Below the pieces are notes generated by a model. That model was not told where the DNA came from and ran no database searches. It worked only from the letters and a program-made list of their open reading frames with translations. From Corinectria fuckeliana (taxonomy: Eukaryota > Ascomycota > Sordariomycetes > Hypocreales > Nectriaceae): a stretch of 64,000 nt of DNA. The position numbers and the translations under genes were made by a program. Below are positions 34,188 through 44,200 of this stretch, piece after piece. Numbering within the stretch: position 1 is the first letter of the stretch; the number at the start of each line of letters is the position of its first letter. Location: the NCBI GenBank assembly GCA_019137255.1, contig WPDH01000292.1, positions 248,001 through 312,000 of the forward strand, given 5' to 3'.

Positions 34188-36047
34188 GAGTCGACGAGGC
34201 TGGCAGGGCGATGCCGGCGGAGCCTCTAGCTAGAGCCGGACGTGTGCCTCGAGAGTGTTAACCGCGAGTTCTCCGCCAGAGGAGGTTACCATGTATTAAT
34301 AACGCGTTGGTGTGTGGTTTATCTGGTTTTCGGGTCTTTATAATCAGTCAGCGGGATTGTGGGAACAAGGCTGTTGTTTTACTCTGTTATGAAGCTGGAC
34401 TTTGTACCGACTGTTCAACGCACCCGCTTATTGGATCGTTGTTAGTTAATTTGAGTGGTTTTTGATCTATACAATTTAAATACGGATATATAACTACGGC
34501 TGAAGGTGTTTTTACTAGGCGTGATGCTGACCTTTGCAAGGTCGCCAGCTTGATCTTGTCCAGAAGCCACAGATGGAGCTGTTGGTAATTACCTTGTGGT
34601 GAGCCGTTTAGGGAAAGTGGTGCTTGTCTCAGAGTAGTGCTGATTGCTCGAGGGAGTGCTAGCTGTCTGATGAACAACCCGAAAGGCGGCTGGGACGAGG
34701 AAGCCAAGGGATAAACGAGTCGGGGAAACGGGTCGATAGCCGGGTCGATAAACGAGCAGGGAAACCATCATGTGCGAGGATCCTGTGATCTGCAGGCGAT
34801 TGGTAACTTTCTGTCCACTGCGGTCGGTCGGTGCGTGCGTGTTGGTGCTGGGGTGAGCGAGCGCCACTACTCTCAAGGGAGCTGGAGATTGCTCTGTCTT
34901 GGGAGTTCACCCAGGGTCTGTCGCTACAATTGCAACTGGTCTCGGGATCAACGGGACAACAATTGGCGCTCAGTCGACCTACGTCGAAGCAAGCACAACC
35001 ACGTGGATGCCCGGGTGGCAGCGGGGGATGCGAACGGGCCGCCGCTTCATGACGTGTCATAACAATAACGTCGTATCATGGGTGACCCTTGGAGAGGAAC
35101 ATCTGCACTGGATTCCGGGCTCGCTTGACGCTTGACGCTTTGTGTTACATGGCTTTTCCTCTTCGGGACGTCCCAGGCGAGTCGAGAAGGGACCGGGGAA
35201 ACAAGGCTAATGGCCCGGAGGTAACAAGCGACAGGCTGTACATGCTTGGGCGAACAGGGTCCGGCCAATCGCTCGAGAGATGCAAGATGAGTGCCGGTAC
35301 TTCTCTCGTAGACGGTGCGCCTGACTTTGAGAAAACACTGGCTGACGGAGGAGCATACTGCATAGGTAGGCCTATAGCATACTACATACTACTGCATGTT
35401 CTACTTGCTACTCCGCGTTGAACGCTGCAAACCGCCGTAGCACGTGCAGGCACCTAGCGGGCATTGCATCATCTCGTCATCTCGAGGAGACAACATCGCT
35501 TTGCGTTGCGAGAAAAGTTGCCGCACGTTCTCTCCGACTCCCCACGCGCTTGGTCACATGGATCCGGTGACGGGAGAGATTTCCACGTTACACACCAAAC
35601 CTACCTCCGCCGACCCCTCAGGTCTCTCTCTTCGTCTTTGATAGACGATCCCTGCTAGACCATGTGCTCTCGTCTCCGCCTGATTAGGGAGCCTGCGCGG
35701 TTCTTGTCCCTTCCCTCCGCGGTCGCGATACCATCATGCCCTGTCTTTGCCGAGCTGTGTCCGCGATGATCTCGGTCTCCCCTGTTCCTGTTTTCTCGGT
35801 CGTCTCCCACTCTCTTCTCTCTTCTCTCACTCCAGCCCTGCTACTTAGCCCACGTCTCGTTCCACGACCCCCTCTCCATTTTCCATATAGCTGCACGCTA
35901 GCTATGTCTCTCACGCCCAGCCCTGCGAGGCAGTTTCTGCGTGTTTCTTTTCGCGTTTCCTCGATGCTCATTAACCGTAGCCTGTGAAATATGTCATCGA
36001 CGGCCGTCCCGAGCACGCAAATCGCTCTTTCTGAGCGACAAGTGCAT
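34188..36047. other. Intergenic between family copies 1 and 2
   Basis: No additional copy of the small family and no other supportable gene was found. Frames such as 34659-35060 minus overlap several others and lack family traits. A pyrimidine-rich stretch lies at 35690-35890. Confidence 0.4.
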
Positions 36048-36055
36048 TATATAAG
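36048..36055 (+). promoter_or_regulatory. TATA box of small-family gene 2
   Basis: TATATAAG lies 133 bases before the ATG at 36181, followed by a pyrimidine-rich leader. Confidence 0.55.
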
Positions 36056-36180
36056 CACCACTCCCACTGTTGTCATTGTATCATCAGTCCGATCCCAGTC
36101 TCACCGTCCCAACTCGATTTTACTTCTGTTTCTTCCGTTACAAGCATTCGGCTTCCTCCTGCAAAGAAAGGAATGTTGCC

Positions 36181-36485
36181 ATGGATCATTGCGAGGATAC
36201 CGCTTCCATTGAGGTAAATCTCAGCGACGTTTGCGGGTGAGACATCTCAAGATCCTCCACCAAAGTCCACACCTTTGACTCTGACACCTTCTAAGGAGCT
36301 GCGAGCACCTTGCCCTTCATGACCCATCCGCCCGGGCCCAACGTGTCCAGGGATTTCTTCGCGACACGGGCCTATCTATCTTGTATCGCCTCTGTCGGGT
36401 TGCCATGACTGGGCAAGGTAACGGAGAGGACGAAAGCCCGTCCTCTGATACTGCCAAGGATGAAGCTGCCTGCTCCAAGACATAG
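36181..36485 (+). CDS. Small family protein, copy 2, 81 aa
   Basis: Exon 1 36181-36236 (56 bases), intron 36237-36295 (gtgaga, branch CTGAC, ctaag), exon 2 36296-36485. Translation gives MDHCEDTASIEVNLSDVCG, then SCEH, a basic-amphipathic stretch containing VQGFLRDTGLSILYRL, and an acidic Ser-rich tail ending in ACSKT. The intron splits a Gly codon directly after the conserved Cys in phase 2, exactly as in the copy at 40600, whose first exon is also 56 bases. This shared architecture together with the two shared motifs shows common descent. The CGxC motif might bind metal or form a disulfide; this is a guess. Lacking a signal peptide, it is probably intracellular. Confidence 0.75.
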
Positions 36486-39400
36486 GTCCGATAGCCAATA
36501 TATCCACCGCACTGCGCCTAGATACCCACAGCCTGCGCCTTTGAACACCTTGGAACGTTCATGATTTTGCTCAATGAATTAGGGTTCGAACGAGGCATTG
36601 TTCCTTGCAACAGTAACTGGACAGATGAGAGTAAGATCAACATCAATATCGTGGGATGGCTTGCTTGGATGACCTCAGCTACAGGGGCCACTGTATTGAC
36701 ACCGAGATTAGGGACGTGCCTACCGTATTATCGCGATGGATACGTTTTAAACCCCACCACCAGTAATCTCTCTCATTGGGCATTCTCATGCAGCCAAGTT
36801 GCCAAGGTCAAATAAGAGGATACAATCGGTGGTTAGGGTCGAAATTGTATCCATTGAGATACCTAGTACGGTATTTAGGTATTTAGCAGTCCGAATAGAT
36901 CCACGTATATTCACCCCCCCCCCGCCCCCGCTATAACTACGCAGTAAAAGCCGGCTAATGTTCCCTTAACCCCTTTAAATTCTTAGTAAAGTACCTAGTG
37001 ACGTCTCTCTGTCTTAAGTAGTCTTACAATAGAGTTACGATATTACGAGAGATTAGCACAACCCCGGCCTCGTTCCGAGATCTAGGCCTAGTTGCTGACA
37101 GCAAAAACGGGGCGATGAGGATCTTGTTTTCCACAATTAGTTTCACGATGAGTATCCTTGTAACTTTGCAAAGCCAGCCAGGGTGAGTGAGGAGCTCGTT
37201 GGCTTGAATTGCAACACGCAGCTCGGATAGCCCGACAGATAAACCTGGGGGCAGAATGGGATCAACGCCCGATGATTCTCAATACTCCTTTCGACGGAGG
37301 CCGTGCAGTGGCTCTGGAGAGAATCCCCCCTTTTCCACCGCTTACTCGCCCAAGGAAGCCCTTGGAAAAACTGCAAACGGCCAGAAGCGTGTATGCACGG
37401 TGGGTCCTCGAGTGACCGGGCACGTGCTAAATTACAAGTATCTAAATTGCAGACATGGCGGTGACGAGGAGTGTGGAAGAGCGTGGAGAAACGGGGGCCA
37501 CTGGGTAACCTCGCCACTATGTCTGCAGGGGAAATGAGCCATGGAATTCCGGATGAGCATCCGGGCGGCCCTCATCCTGCACCCGGAGCTGCCGCTGCCG
37601 CTACCGATGACACGGCACCGGCGAAGACGACCAACAGCTACTCTGGCCTCCCCGCTCCCGAGCTTGCTCGCCCCGCAAGGCCAGCGTGTTCGTCCCCTTT
37701 TCTCATGCAATTAAATTCGATGAGACGCAAAGGCCACAGAATAGGGGGGGGGTTCCGCATGTAATTGGCTGCGGCTTATGGGGGCGGGGTGTGGCAGTTT
37801 GGCCAAAGATAGGTTACCGAAAACTGCCGGCTTGCATCATATCTACAAACCTACGCCTCACTTGTCCAGGTATGGCCATGTAACGGGAGGGTTACATGAC
37901 CGTTAAGGTTAACACAGGATCGTACGGCGGGGACTAAGAAGGCGTCACCACAGAGATGAAGTAACAAACCGGTTGAGATGATTGGACAATGGGCATGGTG
38001 TGACCGCCGCATCCAATGGGTGTTGCCCAAGTTGACCCTTGAAAGGAACATGCTAATAGTAGCAAGTCCACTCTCCCGCAGGTGAAAGACATGCAGAGAG
38101 ACACTTCCCCTGACAGCGCTGACGAGTCACACGATACGTAGCGTACTCTCTTCAGGAACGAATAGGATTCCTGTTCGTGTATATTTTTGACCCAGGCTCG
38201 AAATTCAAGACATTTATCAGCAATCAAAGACGTAGCACGTAGGAACCGGGGAGACGGGACAGAGCCGGCGACCAGCGGGGCGGTGGAGGAAGCGGGACTT
38301 CGGCTTTGGAATGTGATACAGCCTCTTCATCTTGGTCACATCTGTTCGGCACTGGACCGTCCTCGACGCCCCGTGTTCAGTGCGAGCAACGCTCGTACAT
38401 GACCTAGGGGATCAACGGCGTGCGTGAGGGGGGCATTCGCTTGTGCGGTGCAGACGCGACCGAGGCCGTGGTACGGGCTTGGTAGCCAAACGATTATGGA
38501 AGCTCTGGCGTCTGTCACGTTCGCACGGAGGCGACTCTGCTCTACTGATGAGCTCACACTCTCGACGACTCTAAGCTAGACCGGTTGGGTCACTCGAGAT
38601 GATCCAGTCAAGAAAGGAGGAACCAGACGGGACGAGGCAGACTGCGACAGATGCCCCAGGCTTCCGTCACCAACGGGCGGCCAACGTGTCCAGACCCCCC
38701 ACTGCACCCTCCATTACGCCCTGTAGTTTCTCTACTTTTCAGCCTCTTCATTTCAATCAAGCCCCCGTGCTTGCTCTCCATCCATCGGCTTCCGATGCGG
38801 GCGATAGGGGTCGTCAACCGCTGCGCATGCTTTGCGCCCTGTCCACTTCCCGATGATTCCTTGGTGTTTTCCATCACCATATCCCGACGTCTGGTACTGC
38901 CCTTGCTTTTCCTATTCCTAGAGAGTTGTGACCCCATGCTCTCTGCCTGCCGCGAACCTCGCGTTGTTGGGTGGGTGCCCGCCGGGTCAGTTCCCGCGAC
39001 GCCCGCGGCGGCGTCTTCGGCGGCGTTGACGCATGGCACGGTGGTCGAGCCAGTACGCGGAGAAGACGCCTGGCCCTGTAATGCAGCTGGCCACGCCACT
39101 ATCCTCTCATCCTTCGCCTCTATATATATCCAACAGGGTGGACGTTGCACTCTAGCTGTGCCTGTTTCTAGGACACCGCCGGCCGGCGCTACGTGAGCCG
39201 GCCACTTCTTGCAAGACGGGACGGTTGATGAATTTCCCAGTCGATGATTTTTTTCTTCCCGGGTGATGAGCTGGGCGGGTGTCGAGTCACTGGTCTAGGC
39301 AGCACTGGTTGCCTTCTTTTTCCCGCCCCCCTAAATGATTCCTGTGCCTCAACTATCAAACTTAGGGCATCTTCCGCGCGAGGAATAGGATTAAATCAAG

Positions 39401-40447
39401 CCCGATAGGAAACCGACATGCACGAAGATTGCTTCGAAGCCATGTTGTATTCTTTGCTTCTATTTTTCTACTTTTTTGCCAAGAGTGTCTGGGTCAGGGA
39501 GGGCATGTTAGTTGAAACCCCGGCAACATGTTCCGACCATGGCGCCGCCGGCACCCGTCGTTCAGACACCCAAGGGCAGTCCCAGTATTCGAGGATCTCC
39601 CAGCCTCTCTGATTCTTCTAGAATCGCAGTTGTTCGACTTCTTCGACGGGGGTCTCCCGGCCTAGTCGGTGCGACTTACACAGCTACGCCACGCCACACC
39701 GCGTTGGATTTAGAAAAAGGCCTGCGCCCTGCAGCCCTCCAACTCGGCCAATGCCCATAGACCCAAGTGTCTTGCCGCAACCGACATGGACTATCTGGGC
39801 ACGGCCTATCTGAGCAGTCTCGAGCAGGGACCTGTTGCCACCCGAATACGGTGGGGTATCTCATAGAAGTCCGGATAGACCACAGTACGAAATAGTGGCT
39901 GACTGTTAGGTACGCCCGAGCTCCGCCCGAGCTCCGTTGGTCCGCCCGTGCGCTGCAGGTAAAATTCATGGACCTCCACTCCGTCAGCAGCTAGCGGACT
40001 CTCATCGCCGCGAACTCGAGACGTGATCCGGGATGAGATGAAGAGACCGCTGGAACACTTGTTCAGAGCTTAGTTCTATACTAGAACTACGTGGTCCTAC
40101 GTAGCAACTCATCGAGGACCAGCGCGCGGTGGCTTGACCGGTCGCGCTAGTAAGTCAGCCCGTTGCCCGCTGTCCATCTTGGCGATCCTGGTCAGAGCTC
40201 TATCCAGCCCATGCTAGTAGCCAACGCCTACTTGGTCTAGCTCTCATCTGAAAGGTGAGGAGTCTTGGACGGCGATCCCCCATACGCTCCGTGAAGCGTT
40301 CCTAGTTTTGCTTTTTTGGGGGGGGGGGGGGGTTTCTTTGCGTCGAGGTATCGCCCGTTGATGATTTCGCAACGTCTGCTCAACGACGCGTTTTGGGATG
40401 CGGCATCAAAGATACAGTCATGGCTCACCGAGTTGGCATCAATCATG
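36486..40447. other. Gene-poor region between family copies 2 and 3
   Basis: It includes a C run at 36917-36930 and a G run at 40319-40333. A plus-strand frame at 37519-37764 (MSAGEMSHGIPDEHPGG...) has a protein-like start, but it ends in a basic run after what could be a frameshift. I could not complete it. The frames at 38608-39196 on both strands are mutually exclusive and unassigned. An 8-bp-arm hairpin (CATGTAAC) lies at 37873-37893. Confidence 0.4.
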
Positions 40448-40455
40448 TATAAATA
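40448..40455 (+). promoter_or_regulatory. TATA box of small-family gene 3
   Basis: TATAAATA lies 152 bases before the ATG at 40600. The octamer is identical to the one before copy 1. Confidence 0.55.
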
Positions 40456-40599
40456 CTATAATCCCCTTTCACCTTTGTTGTTGATACCCGGCGCAGTATC
40501 AGTTCCCGCAGCGCAGGTGTATCCTTCTTCTCGACCGACCAAGTTTCTAAAACACCATCGCATTCCACCTCCCACAGGGGGACCTAAGCAAAGCCCAGC

Positions 40600-40877
40600 A
40601 TGACCAAGGACGACACTACTTCTTCCATGGACGTCAATCGCAGCGACACGTGCGGGTAAGTGCACTGCAGTTTCCCGTTCACCCTTGGACTCATCCCTTC
40701 TCGGTCTCTAACACGCTGTACTGAAGCTGTTGCGATGGACAAGCCGCCCTAAAGACCCCAAAGCCGGAGATCTGTAAGCCAGAAGGCGAGGTGGATAGTG
40801 TCGAGGTCGTGAAAAGCTTCCTATATGGCAAGGACCTGCCTCCAAGCTTCTGGTTGGGCCAACCGAAGACGCAGTGA
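40600..40877 (+). CDS. Small family protein, copy 3, 68 aa
   Basis: Exon 1 40600-40655 (56 bases), intron 40656-40726 (gtaagt, branch CTCTAAC, ctgaag), exon 2 40727-40877. The product begins MTKDDTTSSMDVNRSDTCG and continues CCDG. Its C-terminal part, VEVVKSFLYGKDLPPSFWL, aligns with copy 1 (V..FL....LP.S...L). The canonical intron in the same place and phase as copy 2 makes this the best-supported member. The MTK start is shared with copy 1. It is shorter than the others because the acidic or polar tail after the second motif is missing. Function unknown; the paired Cys near the intron are the only obvious functional candidates. Confidence 0.75.
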
Positions 40878-41234
40878 AGAGGCGGGTAGTAGCGTTGAGC
40901 GGCACGCCCCGCGGGGCCGGGAAGGCGGTCGGTCCAGGGGGGAAGCCAATGGATGGAAAGGAACACAGCGGCCGGCCCAGCGCTCCCATCTATCAGATGG
41001 GTGCGCTGGCGTTTCAGGGATTACTTTTAGCGAGAGCGGGTGTGCAAGCAGCAAAAAGTTCACCATCTAGCTTACTACCTTGCCGGGCTTGGTGTAGGAT
41101 AATCAATTAAGACCCTGGCCAGCAGACTTAGTTCGATCGCTGAGCTCGAAGATGAATCAACAGTGCTAAAGAAAATAAAGGCGGTAGCACTCTGGCTTGC
41201 AGGAAAGTGCACAGTACTGCCCCTACTTCTCATA

Positions 41235-41271
41235 CCCCTGTTCCCAAATTTCCAAAATTTGGGAACAGGGG
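41235..41271. repeat. Perfect inverted repeat, 17-bp arms, 3-base loop
   Basis: CCCCTGTTCCCAAATTT is followed after CCA by its exact reverse complement. A transcript from either strand would fold into a very stable hairpin. A transposon end, a small-RNA precursor or a palindromic assembly artefact are all possible. Confidence 0.8.
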
Positions 41272-42669
41272 AAGACCATTACCGTCCCTTTGCTCCCCCA
41301 ACCGTTCTCGCGACTCGCATAGTACATGCAGAAGTCAATTGGAGCTGTCGGGCCGTGATGGCACTAGCCTTCCGCTGCGTACCGTGTTCTTCTACTTTTT
41401 TCTTCCCACTAGCCATCCTCGTCATGCTTGAATTTGACGTGGAAGCCACACCCCGGCCCCGACCAGGGCAACGTTCGGGTGGCCATGGGGTGTTCCAGGG
41501 CCTTACCAAAGCGGTCGTAGTTCCAATCAATCAGATCTGTCGCCGCACATCATCGCCAACGAGACATGAGACCAAGTACCTGAAGCGCACCGGCTGCGCT
41601 GATGGCCGGGTCCGTCATCTTGCGCGGGCTCCTTCTCAAGGGAAGAAGACCCTGGGCCCCCTTGGACGTGCATGGGTCATGTATCTAGGCGTGAAATCCG
41701 ACGCCTCGAGGGAAGATGTCAAGTATGCAGACGGGCGCTTGATGGTCGAAAGCTGTGACCACAGGTGAAGGAGCCGGTGGCCAGGCTGCCCGCGCACGGG
41801 ACATCCCAGGAGGGCCGGGCAGTGAGCCTGCACCGGGCACTGGCTGGCCCCTGGAGAGCGCGATGCAATTCTGGAGGTCCTCGTCGTGTGTAGGCCGGCA
41901 CGGACGGCGCCGAGCTTTGGGTGACATCTCTGCGGGAGCACTTGTTGGTTGCGTGAAGTCGTGCACACACGCACGTCGAGCGCCCGTCGTAGGCCGGCCG
42001 CTCTCACTCGGCCACCACGAAACGCCGCAGCCCACCCCCAAAACTGAGCCCGGCCATGGAAGCGAAGGCGAGGCGCGGCCAATTTTCAAGACCCAATGTG
42101 TGCACGGTCGCGGTTGACGAGCGCGAAGGGAAGGGAAAACTGTGAGCGCAGGCAGACAGGCAGACAGGCAAACGCCATGCCGTGTGTGTGTGACACGCCT
42201 CTCTGTTCAGGCACCGCCCTGGGTTCCCTGATGAGATCTCAAAGGCTCTTGGCGGCAGAAGCCCAGTTCTCTCCTTTCGCAACAAGCATTGTCCCTAGCC
42301 AGACCAGAAGGCCTAACTGGGCGTTTTTCTTTTGCATCGGCGTTTGCCTTGGGCGATAGAGAGGGTGTCAGTCGTCTCCGTTCGTCTCAACTTAACTCTG
42401 GGACCTAGTCTAACCCACGGCCCAAACCGAGCCACCACTGCGAGGCGAACTCGGGCTACGGAAGAGTCGCCGTCGATCTTCTCTCTCCAGCCCTCCGGCT
42501 CCATCGCTCTCTTCAGCCCTGGGCTCCGACTCCACACGCCGCCCGGGGGAACACTCGGCCCCGAACTGAACTGAAAAGTAAGGCTGGGGCAAGCAGGCGC
42601 AAACGCAAAGGGGAGGGGACGGGGTTGTGGACAGGCTGAAGAGGCGAGCCTGCAGGTGAATCTTACGCA

Positions 42670-42720
42670 ACCCCCCCCCCCCCCCCCCCCNNGAATCTTT
42701 CCCAACCCCCCCCCCCCCCC
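42670..42720. other. Two poly-C tracts around assembly gap (nn at 42691-42692)
   Basis: C runs on both sides of two undetermined bases are separated by gaatctttcccaa. The situation is the same as at 32838. Reading frames across it encode only Pro or Gly runs. Confidence 0.85.
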
Positions 42721-42806
42721 TCGATTCCTATTGATAAAACTAGCGCGAGCCGGGGTTCCGCTACTCACTCCAGCTCATCGCACACACCCGCCGTCGTCGG
42801 CCGAGC

Positions 42807-43072
42807 ATGGAGGCCCGCAACGCCAGCGCTATAGAAGACATGGCCCCCTCCTCCCCCAGACCTCCACTGGAAAGCATGGATCCATGCGTGTCTGGGTTCT
42901 GGCCCGACGTGGTGCACTGGGAGAAGGGTATTCGCTCGCCCGACCAGCCAACCCCCCCTTAGAGCGATGAGACTCCCGTCTTTAATGTCCAGGCCAGATC
43001 CGGGATGATGCCGTGGCTGTTGCTATGCAGAACCAGGCTTCTGGTTTTCTCTTTCCCATTGAAACGCTGTAG
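42807..43072 (+). CDS. Candidate small gene, 66 aa, possibly truncated by a TAG
   Basis: Exon 1 42807-42927 starts MEARNASAIEDM and ends in GFWPDVVHWEKG. The intron 42928-42992 begins gtattc and ends gtccag. Exon 2 continues QIRDDAVAVAMQNQASGF to a TAG at 43070-43072. The same frame goes on, protein-like, for another 54 codons (SDWVVIGGPLTGSDRLSG...) up to a canonical donor at 43234 and a good acceptor at 43287 with branch GCCTAAC. The TAG could therefore be a converted CAG codon in an older, longer gene. No family is recognised. The exon-1 donor is weak, so the whole model could be chance. Confidence 0.35.
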
Positions 43073-43785
43073 TCTACTCGTTCCCTAGCCTCCGACTGGG
43101 TCGTGATCGGGGGGCCCTTGACCGGATCTGATCGGCTCTCTGGTCTTCGCAGCCTCGCCCCCAGCACCCCGGCGAACCTCGCCCTCAAGGCCCGGCCCCA
43201 TGGAAGTATTCTCGACCCGCTCCTCGCCAAGTAGTAAGTACTTGCCTACTGGTAGCACGTTGCTGTCAAAGCCTAACCCCCGGGCAGCTCGCCTCACTTT
43301 CGCTCCCGTCTCCCGCATCCTCCATCTTAGCTCCTCAAGCCGGCTCGCACACCAGCACGGGCAGTGGGAGGATCTGTGGGGCCCGTCATCCTTGATTCCT
43401 TGTTGTCTGTCTCCTTTCCTTCTCTCCGCGGTGCAGCTCTGCTTCCTACTATCAACCCTCCCCAGCTTGTGCCTCGCTTCCTGCGCCCATGTCTGCAGCG
43501 TACCCGCAGCCTCCTGACGCGCTGACGCCGGGGCGTCTCGCAAGGCTCGGTCAATGCCATCCCTACGATGCGTCCACTGGCCTCCTGGACCTTCGCCAGT
43601 CACTAACAATGGTTCCCTTCTTGGCCCTCTGGATCTGATGCTCGTTGGGGACCACGGCGCCTACCCGAGCAGGTCACCCATAATCCTTGACCGCCCCAAC
43701 AAATCGACTTGCCTTTGTCTTCCATCTCGGCCCCGTGCTCTATCATCGCAAGAGCCGAGCATCATCGGGACACAAGCACACCAAG

Positions 43786-44200
43786 ATGCAACTACTCGGC
43801 ATGGCTTCTGCGATGGATTTTACGCGTCCCGATGGTCTCTCATCCAGGTCAGTTTCCGCTCGATACGCTCCGGCAGGACCACCAAATACTCCTCCACTCC
43901 TGCGGCTCTTAGCCAGACTGTGGCCGTTGCTGACTGCCGGACGCATGCAGAGATGAAAACCAGCAATCTGACATCGCGGTCCCCTCCAGAGCCGACAGCC
44001 CTTCGATCCCTCTACGCCGCTATCTGTGCTGCTTGGACGATCCCATCAACGCCTCGCTAGCTGATCCGCTTCGAAACACCTTCTCCGTCGCTTTCCACCT
44101 CCGTCAGATTTGCTTTAGGACCCTACGTACCTTCTATCGTCTCCCGGAGGACCAATTTGTGGACCTGCTCTACATCGGTGCCCAGTTCGACGAGCTTTGA
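43786..44200 (+). CDS. Candidate small gene, 103 aa, two exons
   Basis: Exon 1 43786-43847, intron 43848-43950 (gtcagt, branch GCTGAC, catgcag), exon 2 43951-44200. The join in phase 2 gives RDENQQSDIAVPSR followed by a helical, amphipathic segment, RNTFSVAFHLRQICFRTLR and LPEDQFVDLLYIGAQFDEL, before the stop. Exon 2 stays open for 83 codons and has good protein composition. The exon-1 reading is less secure, because another frame (43554 onward) is also open there. No signal peptide, no known domain. It might belong with the fragment at 42807 as a broken larger gene. I could not establish the link. Confidence 0.35.

Larger units (their letters stand above)
40878..42806. other. Intergenic, with long frame of doubtful value
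   Basis: A 201-codon plus frame (41163-41768) crosses the perfect hairpin at 41235-41271 and overlaps several opposing frames. I do not accept it as a gene. A (CAGA)n-like short repeat (gcaggcagacaggcagac) lies near 42150. A poly-C tract with a gap is listed separately. Confidence 0.4.

Noticed and set aside
41163..41768. 201-codon plus-strand frame
   Set aside because: It runs through the perfect hairpin and has no domain. Its hydrophobic parts arise from pyrimidine-rich DNA.
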